DNA of 64,000 nucleotides from Fischerella thermalis PCC 7521 (GCF_000317225.1 NZ_AJLL01000106.1:1-64000); one strand, 5' to 3'; counted from the stretch's first letter, positions 18,166-27,682 are shown. Notes: generated by a model not told the origin, from the letters alone. Numbers and translations: made by a program.

Positions 18166-19563
18166 ATGAAAGTTTTGCCACAAACTGTTAGATTTGATGC
18201 TGATTTGCTGAGAAAATACGATCAGCCTTTACCACGCTATACCAGCTATCCACCAGCTACAGAGTTAACAGAAGATTTTGCAGAAGTAGATTTTCGAGCT
18301 GCGATCGCCATCGGCAATTACAAAAAAACGCCATTATCGCTGTATTGTCATATTCCCTTTTGTGAAAGCGCCTGCTATTTCTGTGGCTGCAATACCGTGA
18401 TTACGCAACAAAAATTAGTGGCAGAACGTTATCTAGACTACTTGACTCGCAATATCCGCCAAGTAGCAGCTTTGATTGATAGCGATCGTGCCGTTGGGCA
18501 ATTACACTGGGGCGGTGGTACTCCTAACTATTTATCCCTCAGTCAAGTTGAGACTCTGTGGAATACTCTGAGTGAGCATTTTAAATTTGATGATCACGCA
18601 GAAATTTCTATTGAAGTCAATCCGCGATCGCTCGATAGAGAATACCTATTTTTCTTGAAGGACTTGGGGTTCAACCGGATTAGTTTTGGTATTCAAGATT
18701 TTAATCCCCAGGTACAGGAGGCAGTCAACCGGATTCAACCAGAAGCCATGCTGTTTCAGGTGATGGACTGGATGCGCGATGCTGGGTTTACCAGTATTAA
18801 CGTTGATCTGATTTATGGATTGCCATATCAAAACCTAGAGACTTTTAGAAATACCGTCCACAAAACCATTCAACTGAATCCCGATCGCATAGCCGTTTTT
18901 AACTTTGCTTATGTGCCATGGTTAAAACCAGTGCAACGGCGAATTCCCCAGGAAGCATTACCACCAGCTTCCGAAAAACTCAATATTTTGCAAATGACGA
19001 TTGAAGAATTAAGCACAAATGGCTACGTATTCATTGGCATGGATCATTTTGCCAAACCAAATGATGAATTGGCGATCGCTCAACAAAATGGGCAACTGCA
19101 TCGCAACTTTCAAGGGTATACCACCAAACCGGAGTCAGATTTATTTGGGTTTGGCATGACTTCCATTACTATGCTGCATGATGTATATGTGCAAAACCAT
19201 AAACATTTGAAAAGTTACTATCGAGCGATCGACACAGACAAACTACCAATTGAAAAAGGAGTCAAACTTGATCGCGATGATATCATTCGCCGCACAGTGA
19301 TTATGGAGTTAATGTGTCAATTTCGACTCTCACTCAATGAAATTGCGGAAAAATACCATCTGAACTTTGATTATGATTTTGTAGAGTATTTTGCTAACGA
19401 ACGCTTGCAACTGCGATCGTTGGAAGCTGATGGTTTGATTAGACTTTCTCCCAATCAGATCGAAGTTACACCTACCGGACGCTTACTCATCCGTAATATC
19501 GCTGCTGTGTTTGATCGCTATCTGCGCGATCGCGCAATGAGTGGTTTTTCAAGAGCCATTTGA
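18166..19563 (+). CDS. hemN: Oxygen-independent coproporphyrinogen III oxidase
   Basis: A radical-SAM enzyme that converts coproporphyrinogen III to protoporphyrinogen IX without O2. The cluster-binding loop CHIPFCESACYFCGC has the CxxxCxxCxC spacing of genuine HemN (Cys66, 70, 73 and 75 here), not the simpler pattern of HemW. GGGTPNYLS and the C-terminal HemN domain (LMCQFRLSLNEI) follow. The ATG at 18166 gives 465 residues, starting MKVLPQTVRFDADLLRKYD, close to the family length; the earlier in-frame start at 18127 adds 13 unconserved residues. It lies downstream of a small ORF and diverges from acsF, consistent with low-oxygen control. No heme oxygenase gene is adjacent, although ho2 is often part of such clusters. 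Confidence 0.95.
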   Translation: MKVLPQTVRFDADLLRKYDQPLPRYTSYPPATELTEDFAEVDFRAAIAIGNYKKTPLSLYCHIPFCESACYFCGCNTVITQQKLVAERYLDYLTRNIRQVAALIDSDRAVGQLHWGGGTPNYLSLSQVETLWNTLSEHFKFDDHAEISIEVNPRSLDREYLFFLKDLGFNRISFGIQDFNPQVQEAVNRIQPEAMLFQVMDWMRDAGFTSINVDLIYGLPYQNLETFRNTVHKTIQLNPDRIAVFNFAYVPWLKPVQRRIPQEALPPASEKLNILQMTIEELSTNGYVFIGMDHFAKPNDELAIAQQNGQLHRNFQGYTTKPESDLFGFGMTSITMLHDVYVQNHKHLKSYYRAIDTDKLPIEKGVKLDRDDIIRRTVIMELMCQFRLSLNEIAEKYHLNFDYDFVEYFANERLQLRSLEADGLIRLSPNQIEVTPTGRLLIRNIAAVFDRYLRDRAMSGFSRAI

Positions 19564-20050
19564 AGTTGTAAAGGAAATAAGGCGTTGCATAAGATGGGGA
19601 TGGAGAATGAACCACCCTCCGGGTACTCTACCTTGAAGCCGTGCTACGCGTCTACGTGACGGCGACCGCCAAGACTGACATCTTGCACCTACCCCATATC
19701 CCGCTTGAGAATAAATTCTCAAGCTAATAACATAAGTTCGTTGAAACGGACTGAAATACCATCCTAGTCAGATTTATCTGACTTTTGCTATTAGCCAAGG
19801 AATTTATTCCTTGGCGTATGAACATTTGATGCAAGATATGAAAAGACGGAGACTGGTCTCACCAAGACGCCATAGACGCGCAGCGGTTACTTTCAGAAGC
19901 CACTTCGTGTCTACCGGAACGGTAGAACGCCAAGAATTAAGTTTTTTCATTGGCAGAGAAAATCATCCCGCAAATATGCAACGCTGCTTTATCTGTGTGC
20001 ATCGCCTTGCACTGTGTTTGTTTTCCCTACACCTACCCAACCGCAAACCA
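19564..20050. other. Repeat-rich gene-free spacer between converging genes
   Basis: hemN and the RND gene converge here. The spacer holds two CGGCTTC/GTAGACG-type dispersed repeats (about 19612-19660 and 19865-19930) and the multi-hairpin element at 19703-19814. No coding frame is convincing. Confidence 0.6.
19703..19814. repeat. Multi-hairpin palindromic element, copy A
   Basis: Four palindromes in a row: 19703-19724 (arms GCTTGAGAAT/ATTCTCAAGC), 19735-19752 (AGTTCGTT/AACGGACT, imperfect), 19766-19783 (AGTCAGAT/ATCTGACT) and 19793-19814 (GCCAAGGAAT/ATTCCTTGGC). An extra outer pairing links GCTAATA with TATTAGC. The element at 53608-53723 has the same plan with different stem sequences. Confidence 0.75.
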
Positions 20051-23000
20051 CTACCTCACAGCTGGGGCAGTATTTTTTGTGGCAGACGATCGCGATCTGC
20101 GTCCAGACAGATCATATAGTAAACCCATGAGCGCAGGTACAACAGTAGGAGTCAAAATAGTAGAAAATGCCAAACCGCCTGTCAGGACAATACCTAATCC
20201 CTGGTAAAGTTCTGAACCCTGACCTGGTAGCACTGCTAACGGTAACATTCCTAACACACTAGTTCCAGCAGACATGAAAATGGCGCGTAGGCGATCGCTA
20301 GTGGCATTGTATAGTGAGGCATCATAATCCTCGCCTGCTTCCTGAAGTTGCAAGGCTCGATCAACCAGCAAAATTGCGTTGTTGACAACCACACCTGTGA
20401 GGATCACAAATCCCAAAGCTGTAATCATATCCAACGCCACATTCATTCCTGGAATACGGTTGGCAATGACGAGACTTAAGAGTGCGCCACTCATCCCCAT
20501 TGGTACAGTTGCCATAATTACCACTGGGTAGAGAAATGAGCGATACAGCGCCACTAGTAACAAATAAGTGATTAAAATCGAAAATGCAAACGCAGCAGCT
20601 AATTGAGCAACGGTTGCTGCTAACTGATCTGCTGAACCCGCCAGTTCTAGACGATAACCTGCGGGTAGATTCGCACGTAAAGGAGCGAGAATTTCATTTT
20701 CAGTGCGTTCTACCAGCGTCGCCAGGGGCGCATCCGGTGCGAGGGAGACGGTGAGGCTAATTGATCGCTCTAAATTAACGTGATTAATCACATCGGGGCC
20801 AGTCGTTTCCCTGACTTCAGCAACATCACCTAGTTGTACCTGTCGTCCCTGGGCATACAGTGGCAATTGTCGCAGTTGCTCTGGTGTTTCGACGGCGGTA
20901 TTTTGTAGTTCCACGGAAACATCGAGTTCTTCTTTGCCATCAATGTAATCGGAGGCAATGCGTCCACCCAACGCTGCTTCCACCATCGAACCAATTTCTG
21001 CTTCCGAGAGTCCGACTTCGGCGATGCGTTCCCGATTGGGAATCACTTGTAGTTCTGCTGCTCCCATAACAAAGTTGGAACGGATATTATTCACTCCTGG
21101 AAGTTGGCGCAATTTGCCTGTGATTTGTTTCTCCAGATCGCTAAGTTGATTGAGGTCATCTCCAACAATATCGACTTCAAATTCCTTGCCAGGATCGCGG
21201 AAGATAGAAATCCGAGTCGGAACCATAAAGCGATATCCAGCAAAGTTGCTGCTTTGGGCGCGCAACCGTTCCACCATCTCAGCTAACCCAGTTGTGGTGG
21301 CAAATTCTGGCTTTAAGATTGTTGCTATTCCCCTTAGTGCGCCGGGACGATCCACATACATAATCCGCTCTACTTCTGGTTGCGATCGCAAAAATGCCTG
21401 CACAGGTTCAGATTGCTTAATTGCCTCAGGAATGCTGGTTCCTGGTAAAGGTTCCGCCCGCAACACAACTAAGTTGCGATTACCTTCCGGTAAATAATCT
21501 GCTGGTGGGAGTAGCAGAACACTAATGACAAGTAAAGCAACAGGAATCGACAACACTAGTAAACGACGACCAATCCGCTTACGTCCCAATGACCAACTGA
21601 CAGTAGAAGCTAGAAAATTTTCGAGTTTGCCTTGGAAATGACGAAATACGGCTGAAGACTTGGCAACTGAACGCTCCAACCAATTACCACCGCGATATTC
21701 GCCGCCCTCCATCATTTGCATCGCTTCCGATTGCTTGAGGAACAATCCCGATAGCATGGGTACTAAGGTCAATGCAGCAAACAACGAAAATAGAGAAGAA
21801 GCAGAAAGAGCGATCGCCATATCAGCATAAAGTTGTCCTGCTTCGCCTGTAACCATAATTAGCGGCACAAACACTACAACGTTGGTGAGAGTAGAACCCA
21901 GCATGGCGCCCCAAACTTCCTGCGTACCTTCAATCGCTGCCCGCATGGCACTTTTACCCTGCTGCATGTGGGTGAAGATATTCTCAATTACGACGATCGC
22001 GTTATCCACGACCATACCCACCGCAAACGCCAATCCTGCCAAACTGATAATGTTCAATGTCCTTCCCAATGCAGACATGACGATGAACACCATAATCAGT
22101 GTCGTCGGAATTGTAATCGCTACCACCGCCACAGTACGCATAGAGCCAAGGAACAAAATCAGGACAATGGTTGCTAGTAGCGCCCCACTCACCAAGTTAC
22201 CTTGGACAAAAGCTACAGATTGATTGATATATTGGCTCTCGTCGTAGTTATAGACAAAACGAATTCCCTGGTTTTGCTTATCGAACTCAGCTTGCAGTGC
22301 GGCAATTTCTGCTCGGATACCTTTAGCAACCTCTGGCACATTTGCCCCTATTTGGCGAATCACACCAACTGCTGCTCCTGGTTTGCCGTTGAATATCAAT
22401 GCGCTATCTTGGGGTTTGCGTCCCATTTGTACCTGAGCCACATCCCGCAAGTAAACCGTACCGGACTGATCGCGCCGCAGTACAAAGCCTTCTATTTGTG
22501 ATAGATCCTGCGATCGGCTGACTGTACGTACCCGATATTCTCTTCGTCCTAAAATCAACGGCCCACCCCGGATATCGCGGTTGTTTTCCCGCAGTACCCG
22601 CACCACGTCACCAATCGTCAGGTTACGGTCAGACAATGCTTTTGGGTCAACCTTCACCTCTACTTCTCGCTCTTGTCCACCTATTACCAAAAATTGCCCT
22701 GTTCCCTCCACTCGGCGCAAGCGCGGAACCACTACTTCCTCGGCTAAATCTCGATAGCGGTTGGCATCCGGCTCCCATCCTTCTTTTGTGTCAAAAGGAA
22801 TCCACATCATTGGGGAACTATTGCCACCTACCAGTTCAACACTCGATTCCTGAGCTTCTGGGGGCAAGCTTTCCACCTGCTGCAAGCGGTTGATGACATC
22901 AATCATCCGCTCTTGTAAATTAGCATCTGGAGTAAATTCCAGCGTGATGCTGCTGCGTCCAGCCCGAGAGTTACTGCTGATTTCCTGAACACCCAGCACC

Positions 23001-23218
23001 TCTTCCATTTGCTCTTCAATGGGGCGCGTAATCAGGTTCTCTACCTCCGTCGGTCCTGCTCCTGGATAGGTGGTAGTAATCGTGATTTCCGGGCGATCGC
23101 CTCCTGGTTGCAATTCTAAAGGCAAATTCAGGAGCGAGAACACCCCAAATATTGAGAGCAAGCAAAACAGGACAAAAGTCCCATGTCGCCAACGCACAGA
23201 AGTTTCGATAAAGTTCAT
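20051..23218 (-). CDS. RND-family efflux transporter permease
   Basis: A 1055-residue inner-membrane proton-driven exporter of the AcrB superfamily. It has the N-terminal transmembrane helix, the porter loop GAGPTEVENLITRPIEEQME, helix 4 with the proton-relay Asp in GMVVDNAIVVIEN (the second Asp of AcrB is Asn here), and the mirrored second half with TGVVVNNAILLVDRA. It resembles the multidrug (HAE1-like) branch more than the CzcA heavy-metal branch, but the substrate cannot be read from sequence. It follows the adaptor gene on the same strand with an 87-base gap containing a G-rich minisatellite. No outer-membrane TolC partner is adjacent. Confidence 0.95.
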   Translation of the reverse strand: MNFIETSVRWRHGTFVLFCLLSIFGVFSLLNLPLELQPGGDRPEITITTTYPGAGPTEVENLITRPIEEQMEEVLGVQEISSNSRAGRSSITLEFTPDANLQERMIDVINRLQQVESLPPEAQESSVELVGGNSSPMMWIPFDTKEGWEPDANRYRDLAEEVVVPRLRRVEGTGQFLVIGGQEREVEVKVDPKALSDRNLTIGDVVRVLRENNRDIRGGPLILGRREYRVRTVSRSQDLSQIEGFVLRRDQSGTVYLRDVAQVQMGRKPQDSALIFNGKPGAAVGVIRQIGANVPEVAKGIRAEIAALQAEFDKQNQGIRFVYNYDESQYINQSVAFVQGNLVSGALLATIVLILFLGSMRTVAVVAITIPTTLIMVFIVMSALGRTLNIISLAGLAFAVGMVVDNAIVVIENIFTHMQQGKSAMRAAIEGTQEVWGAMLGSTLTNVVVFVPLIMVTGEAGQLYADMAIALSASSLFSLFAALTLVPMLSGLFLKQSEAMQMMEGGEYRGGNWLERSVAKSSAVFRHFQGKLENFLASTVSWSLGRKRIGRRLLVLSIPVALLVISVLLLPPADYLPEGNRNLVVLRAEPLPGTSIPEAIKQSEPVQAFLRSQPEVERIMYVDRPGALRGIATILKPEFATTTGLAEMVERLRAQSSNFAGYRFMVPTRISIFRDPGKEFEVDIVGDDLNQLSDLEKQITGKLRQLPGVNNIRSNFVMGAAELQVIPNRERIAEVGLSEAEIGSMVEAALGGRIASDYIDGKEELDVSVELQNTAVETPEQLRQLPLYAQGRQVQLGDVAEVRETTGPDVINHVNLERSISLTVSLAPDAPLATLVERTENEILAPLRANLPAGYRLELAGSADQLAATVAQLAAAFAFSILITYLLLVALYRSFLYPVVIMATVPMGMSGALLSLVIANRIPGMNVALDMITALGFVILTGVVVNNAILLVDRALQLQEAGEDYDASLYNATSDRLRAIFMSAGTSVLGMLPLAVLPGQGSELYQGLGIVLTGGLAFSTILTPTVVPALMGLLYDLSGRRSRSSATKNTAPAVR

Positions 23219-23305
23219 AGTGGGATTGGGGAGTAGGGGTGATGGGGATTAGGGGCAGTGGGGTGATGGGGAGATTTTCTCCCTTGTCCTCCTTGTCTGT
23301 CAGCC

Positions 23306-24658
23306 TCAACTGCGATCAACTATCTTCACTGGCGCACCATCTTGCAACCCATCACCGCCACGCAGGACGATGCGTTGACCGGATCGGAGGGAAGGATGGT
23401 AAATTGCCATGTCTTTGCCCATGTCAGCAACCATTTCTACCTGAATTTGTTTAGCTTTGCCATCAGCAACTGTGAAGACAAACCACTCGTTTTGCCTTCT
23501 GGTTAAGGCGTCTCGCGAGACAACAAAGCTAGAGCGATTCGTAGGCATATTGAGGTTGCCTGCGATCGCCATACCTGGTAATAATCCTGGTGGTGGATTG
23601 TTAATTTGGACACGTACGCGTTGGCGACGGGAGGCACTGTCGGCGGAGGGAACTACGGCGGTGATCGTCGCCCGTTGTTTCCATTGTGGTAAGGCGCGAG
23701 CTGTGAGTTCAATTGCCATACCTGGGGTAACTCGACCGGTAAGCTCTTCTGGTAACTCGAGGAAAATGTCAAAGCGATCGCCTGCTACTAAGGTGATAAT
23801 TTGGTCAGAGCTTTGCACTAAATCACCATTACTGACATGGCGTGTCTGCACCACACCCGATTGTGGTGCCACGATCCGAGTCCGCTGCTGTGCCAATTGT
23901 GCTTGTGCTAAGTTGGCTTTGGCTGCTTCTACATTGGCCTTTTGGGCGGCAATTTCCTCTTGGATTGGTCCTGCTTTGGCTTCGGCAAGCTCAGCTTCAG
24001 CTTCTAGCAGCGCTCCTTGGGTATCATTTAAATTTGTTTGAGCTTCTACTAGTAATCTTTGCGACAAAGCACCTTCTTTCACTAGGTTGCTAGTACGCTT
24101 GAGGTTATCCCGCGCTTCCTGTTCTCGCGCCTTGGCAGATGTCACTGCTGCTTGACGCTGAGCAATAATTTCTGGACGAGTACCTACTTCTAAGCGTGCT
24201 AAATTGCTACGTTGCTGTGCCAGTTGTGCCTGTGCTTGGGCGATCGCCAATTGCTGATCCGAGTCATCTAAGATGGCAATTGCCATTCCTGCCTTGACGC
24301 GATCGCCCGGTTGCACTAATATCTTTTTCACAATTCCACTAGTTCGAGCGCGAATTGTGGACTGTTGAGTAGCTTCCACCTGTCCTAAAAGCTGTATATT
24401 CCTGGTAGCAGTTCCGGTTGCCAGAGCGATCGTTTCAATTGGACGTGGGGGTGGCCCTTGCTGCTGTTGGGCCACAGAAGATTGGGGTGCGCCACCAGGA
24501 GCCAGCATCCGCCAAAGGATAATGCCCCCAGTGGTCAAAAACAAAACTATTAATGTTCGGAACCAGGGTTTGCCAGAACGAGTAGGCATTAACTCAGAGG
24601 GTACAGAACTGTCTGACTGGGTTTCAGGGTTTGAAACTGGAGCTTCAGAAGTATCCAT
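23306..24658 (-). CDS. RND efflux periplasmic adaptor (membrane fusion protein)
   Basis: The AcrA/HlyD-type adaptor (450 residues) that joins the RND pump to an outer-membrane channel. One N-terminal membrane segment (about 32-50, LIVLFLTTGGIILWRML) anchors it. A lipoyl half-domain (ARTSGIVKKILVQPGDRVKA) is followed by a long Ala/Gln-rich coiled coil (about 120-260), the second lipoyl half (IVAPQSGVVQTRHVSNGDLV) and beta-barrel domains. It is the first gene of the pump operon. Its upstream region carries two 34-base direct repeats (24766-24840) and simple-sequence runs. Confidence 0.93.
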   Translation of the reverse strand: MDTSEAPVSNPETQSDSSVPSELMPTRSGKPWFRTLIVLFLTTGGIILWRMLAPGGAPQSSVAQQQQGPPPRPIETIALATGTATRNIQLLGQVEATQQSTIRARTSGIVKKILVQPGDRVKAGMAIAILDDSDQQLAIAQAQAQLAQQRSNLARLEVGTRPEIIAQRQAAVTSAKAREQEARDNLKRTSNLVKEGALSQRLLVEAQTNLNDTQGALLEAEAELAEAKAGPIQEEIAAQKANVEAAKANLAQAQLAQQRTRIVAPQSGVVQTRHVSNGDLVQSSDQIITLVAGDRFDIFLELPEELTGRVTPGMAIELTARALPQWKQRATITAVVPSADSASRRQRVRVQINNPPPGLLPGMAIAGNLNMPTNRSSFVVSRDALTRRQNEWFVFTVADGKAKQIQVEMVADMGKDMAIYHPSLRSGQRIVLRGGDGLQDGAPVKIVDRS

Positions 24659-24674
24659 AGCGGTTGATGATTGA

Positions 24675-24730
24675 GAAGGCAGAGGGCAGAAGGCAGAGGG
24701 CAGAAGGCAGAGGGCAGAAGGCAGAAGGAA
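24675..24730. repeat. GGCAGAA/GGCAGAG heptad microsatellite
   Basis: Eight tandem 7-base units starting just upstream of the adaptor start codon, in the 5' leader of the pump operon. Unit-number changes could alter leader length. Confidence 0.85.
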
Positions 24731-24765
24731 TAATATTCAAAAATGCGGAAAGTTTTCTTACTTGC

Positions 24766-24840
24766 AGTTTGATGGATAAATATGACAAAAGAATGTCAAA
24801 GTTTGTAGTTTGATGGATAAATGTTACAAAAATGTGCAAA
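24766..24840. promoter_or_regulatory. Direct repeats upstream of the efflux operon
   Basis: AGTTTGATGGATAAAT occurs at 24766 and again at 24807, a 41-base period, about four helix turns. Each copy is followed by a partly conserved ACAAAA...ATGT segment, and in the first copy this contains the palindrome TGACA-N6-TGTCA. The position, 110-180 bases before the adaptor start, and the divergent RppA-like regulator suggest a binding region for that regulator. Confidence 0.5.
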
Positions 24841-24967
24841 CTTGGATTTCAATATGTAAGTAGCTCGACACAATTAGAGTTAACTCGTGAAGACCGTCAT
24901 TGGTTATTTGTCATTTGTTGATAGTTGGTTGTTGATAGTTGGTTGTTGGTTGTTGATGGCTAATAAC

Positions 24968-25096
24968 AATGCCCAATTACCCATTACCCATTACCCATTA
25001 CCCATTACCCATTACCCATTACCAATTACCCATTACCCATTACCCATTACCCATTACCCATTACCCATTACCAATTACCCATTACCAATTACCCAT
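24968..25096. repeat. TTACCCA heptad tandem array
   Basis: About 18 tandem copies of a 7-base unit (TTACCCA with TTACCAA variants). Shorter runs of the same unit appear near 7640, 11450, 33670, 34790 and 55790. This matches the heptanucleotide STRR class of heterocystous cyanobacteria and is not a CRISPR array. Confidence 0.92.
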
Positions 25097-25103
25097 CCAG
25101 CCC

Positions 25104-25481
25104 TCAATAGCGAATTAGTTCTCTGATTCGCTCCCGCGATAAGCCCAACTCGTGACTGAGGTTGGCTTCAAGTTGACCGGGTTCGGTGATTGGAAACTCA
25201 AATGTCATTTTTTTGAGAGGTGAGTGATTTGTTTTCACATTTACTAACGAAATCCCTTCTTGTGGAAGAACTTTCACCTCTATAGCTACTATCTTTTTCA
25301 TGATCTGCCGTGCCAATTGTGTATCCGCTTGCAGATATTTTTTGTGGGTATAGGGACGACTGAGGATTTGATCTCCCACTAAACCACTTCCCAGCCAAAA
25401 AACCAGACCAATCAACGGTAAGGATGACCAAAACACAAACCCTAATGTTCGTAAAACTGGAAAAATTTGCAATTGACGCAT
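25104..25481 (-). CDS. Small membrane-anchored hypothetical protein
   Basis: A 125-residue protein with one hydrophobic N-terminal segment (about 12-38, LGFVFWSSLPLIGLVFWLGS) and a soluble domain. The rest has charged beta-rich character (VKVLPQEGISLVNVKTNHS) and a C-terminal helix (SHELGLSRERIRELIRY). Family not recognised. It lies between the efflux operon and its likely regulator pair on the same strand as the pump, so it may be an accessory or early sensor of the same regulon. The stop is separated from the adaptor gene by a long repeat array. Confidence 0.6.
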   Translation of the reverse strand: MRQLQIFPVLRTLGFVFWSSLPLIGLVFWLGSGLVGDQILSRPYTHKKYLQADTQLARQIMKKIVAIEVKVLPQEGISLVNVKTNHSPLKKMTFEFPITEPGQLEANLSHELGLSRERIRELIRY

Positions 25482-25519
25482 GGAAAGAATAGGGTTAATT
25501 GCTTACTGTTAATTGCTGA

Positions 25520-25538
25520 ATGTCACTTTTATGTCACT
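25520..25538. promoter_or_regulatory. Tandem ATGTCACT sites in the rppA-like promoter
   Basis: ATGTCACT occurs at 25520 and 25531, an 11-base spacing of one helical turn, the usual geometry of OmpR-family direct-repeat sites. It is between the divergent small membrane protein and the regulator gene, and an ATGTCA is also found in the adaptor promoter repeat. Confidence 0.45.
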
Positions 25539-25595
25539 CTTTTAGCTTAACCTTAGAACTAAGAAGTGAAAATTACAGCAAGCTAAACAAATGGG

Positions 25596-26273
25596 ATGTT
25601 GATCTTACTAGTTGAAGACGACCCAGCCCAGTTGGAACCTCTGCGGGCAGCATTATTAAAAGTGGGGCATACAGTAGATGCGATTGAAGATGGAGAAACA
25701 GCACAATGGTTTGCTTTTCACAAAGATTATGACTTACTGATTCTAGATTGGATGTTACCTAAGGTGAGTGGAGTGGAATTGTGTCAGTCATATCGACGGG
25801 CGGGTAAAGTGGCTCCAGTGCTGATACTAACAGCAAAAGATACAATTTCAGATAAGGTGATGGGTTTGGATGCAGGAGCAGATGATTACTTAGTCAAGCC
25901 AGTGGATGTGTTAGAACTGTTGGCGCGGGTGCGGGCATTGGGAAGGCGATCGCCAATGTGGCAAGGAGATATACTCAGCTTAGGTGATTTGCAGCTGCAT
26001 TTAGCTAATTTAACTATCGAGCTTGATTCAGTCACAACTCAACTTTCTAGCCGGGAGTTCCAATTAATGGAATACTTGATGCGTCATCCCCGCCAAATTT
26101 TATCTCATGACCAGATTGAGCAAGCTTTGTGGAGTTGCGGAGAAGAACCCGAAAGTAACGCAGTTACAACTTTAGTGCGTCGCTTGCGTCAACGTCTGCA
26201 AATCATCGGGGCCAGAGATTGGATCGAAACTGTGCATCGGGTAGGCTATCGGTTGAATCCGCCCAATCCGTGA
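25596..26273 (+). CDS. OmpR-family response regulator, RppA-like
   Basis: A 225-residue regulator with a receiver (acidic pocket VEDDP, phospho-acceptor Asp in LILDWMLPKVSG, Lys in LVKPVD) and a C-terminal winged helix (about 130-222, LSSREFQLMEYLMRHPRQIL and VTTLVRRLRQRL). The ILDWMLP signature and overall likeness place it near RppA/NrsR, which in Synechocystis controls nickel efflux or redox genes. Its partner kinase follows 146 bases downstream, and an RND pump diverges upstream, so it probably controls that pump. Confidence 0.92.
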   Translation: MLILLVEDDPAQLEPLRAALLKVGHTVDAIEDGETAQWFAFHKDYDLLILDWMLPKVSGVELCQSYRRAGKVAPVLILTAKDTISDKVMGLDAGADDYLVKPVDVLELLARVRALGRRSPMWQGDILSLGDLQLHLANLTIELDSVTTQLSSREFQLMEYLMRHPRQILSHDQIEQALWSCGEEPESNAVTTLVRRLRQRLQIIGARDWIETVHRVGYRLNPPNP

Positions 26274-26340
26274 ACTATAAATCATGATAAAGGGAGGAAA
26301 AAGACAAGAGGGACAAAGAGGACAAGGAAGACAAGGGAGA

Positions 26341-26400
26341 ACATCACCCCATCACCCCATCTCCCCATCACCCCATCTCCCCATCACCCCATCTCCCATC
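26341..26400. repeat. C-rich minisatellite (CCCCATCTCCCCATCA)
   Basis: A tandem run of CCCCATCA/CCCCATCT units between the regulator and its kinase, in the leader of the kinase gene. Confidence 0.85.
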
Positions 26401-26419
26401 CTTTTCATTTCATTACACA

Positions 26420-27682
26420 ATGTTTGATCGTAGTCGCCGTAATCTGGCTCACTGGTTCGCCCTATCAATGGGTGGAATTTTGTTTGCGTTTGCAGGAGTA
26501 GGCTACTGTCTAAATGTAGAGGAGCAGTTGCGCTTTTTTGATGAGGAACTGTTTGCCCAAAGTAAAACTTTTGCTAGTAAAACTCAGTACACGCTGGGTC
26601 AAAATCAAGGCGATCGCACTCCTGTAGAGCAAGACGTGTCATTAAATGGTGGACTGCTATACGCCCGATGGTACAATGCTGACAGACAACTAGTACAGCA
26701 TATAGGTGGTTCTTCGAGTGTTAGACAGTTAACCACAGAACCTGGATTTCAAACTTTGCAAGAGCGATCTGCCGTAGAATACACTGAAACTACTTGGGTT
26801 CGCCAAGTTACTATTCCCGTTTTGCAAAATAAGGAGCTGATCGGTTATTTCCAAGCAGCAGCTAGCTTGGAATCCCTACGCAGCAGATTAAATCAAGCTC
26901 GCTTATTTTTAGCTTTAGGTGTTCCCTTCACTTTTGGCGTGATTGGAATTACAGGTTGGTTTTTAGGGGGATTGGCAATGCGACCAACTCGCCGGGCTTA
27001 TCAGCAATTACAGCGATTTACAGCCGATGCTTCCCATGAACTACGCACACCTGTAGCAACGGTGTTGAGTAATGCTCAAGTTGCCTTAATCCCACCTGAA
27101 GATACTGTGGAACAACGACTGCGTTTGCAAAAGATTGCAGAGACTGCCAAGTCTATGAGTGCGCTGATCAATAATCTGCTCTTCCTTTCACGCCATGATG
27201 GCCCACTAGCAGAAACTATATTAAAACCGATTGATTTGAGTGAACTTTTGCGATCGCTTGCTGTAGAGTTCGCCGCCCAAGCTGCTGCTCAAAGTTTAAA
27301 TTTTAGCACTCAAATTCCAGAGCAACCTGTGATCTTATATGCTGATGCTAATTTGCTGAAACAAGCCATAATCAACCTCCTGAGTAATGCTTTAAAATAC
27401 ACTCCAGCAAAGGGTAAAGTACAGTTGCGTCTTTTCACCCAGTCCCACCGCGCTGTGATTCAGGTGGAAGACAACGGTATTGGCATTCCTGCTAGCGATT
27501 TGCCTTATATCTTTGATCGTTTTTATCGCGTAGACACTGTCCGCTCTCGCCAAACCGGTGGCTTTGGACTTGGGCTGGCGATCGCTCAACAAATTGTGCA
27601 AGCGCACCACGGACAAATCTCTGTCAAGAGTGTGCTTGCTCAAGGTTCAGCCTTTCAAATAGAACTTCCGCTGAAGATTTAA
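26420..27682 (+). CDS. Membrane sensor histidine kinase, RppB-like
   Basis: A 420-residue sensor with two membrane helices (about 12-30 and 160-183) bracketing a periplasmic domain of about 130 residues. It then has a DHp domain with the phospho-His in [11 protein letters not shown], and a HATPase with N box ([12 protein letters not shown]), G1 (VEDNGIGIP) and G2 (GFGLGLAI). Canonical IIIA kinase, partner of the regulator just upstream. The periplasmic domain ([18 protein letters not shown]) has no recognised ligand motif. It is likely to sense an envelope stress or compound handled by the adjacent RND pump. Confidence 0.93.
   Translation: MFDRSRRNLAHWFALSMGGILFAFAGVGYCLNVEEQLRFFDEELFAQSKTFASKTQYTLGQNQGDRTPVEQDVSLNGGLLYARWYNADRQLVQHIGGSSSVRQLTTEPGFQTLQERSAVEYTETTWVRQVTIPVLQNKELIGYFQAAASLESLRSRLNQARLFLALGVPFTFGVIGITGWFLGGLAMRPTRRAYQQLQRFTADASHELRTPVATVLSNAQVALIPPEDTVEQRLRLQKIAETAKSMSALINNLLFLSRHDGPLAETILKPIDLSELLRSLAVEFAAQAAAQSLNFSTQIPEQPVILYADANLLKQAIINLLSNALKYTPAKGKVQLRLFTQSHRAVIQVEDNGIGIPASDLPYIFDRFYRVDTVRSRQTGGFGLGLAIAQQIVQAHHGQISVKSVLAQGSAFQIELPLKI

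Larger units (their letters stand above)
24659..25103. other. Efflux promoter region with three kinds of repeat
   Basis: Between the adaptor gene and the small membrane protein lie a GGCAGAR heptad microsatellite (24675-24730), two direct repeats (24766-24840), GTTGATAGTTGGTT-type units (24917-24958) and a long TTACCCA tandem array (24968-25096). No gene. Confidence 0.7.

Noticed and set aside
22202-22501. 99-codon ORF opposite the RND permease gene
   Set aside because: Antisense shadow of a strongly conserved coding region, as are the other plus-strand frames between 20860 and 24093.
24968-25096. Possible CRISPR array
   Set aside because: The units are 7 bases in direct tandem with no spacers; this is a heptanucleotide simple repeat.
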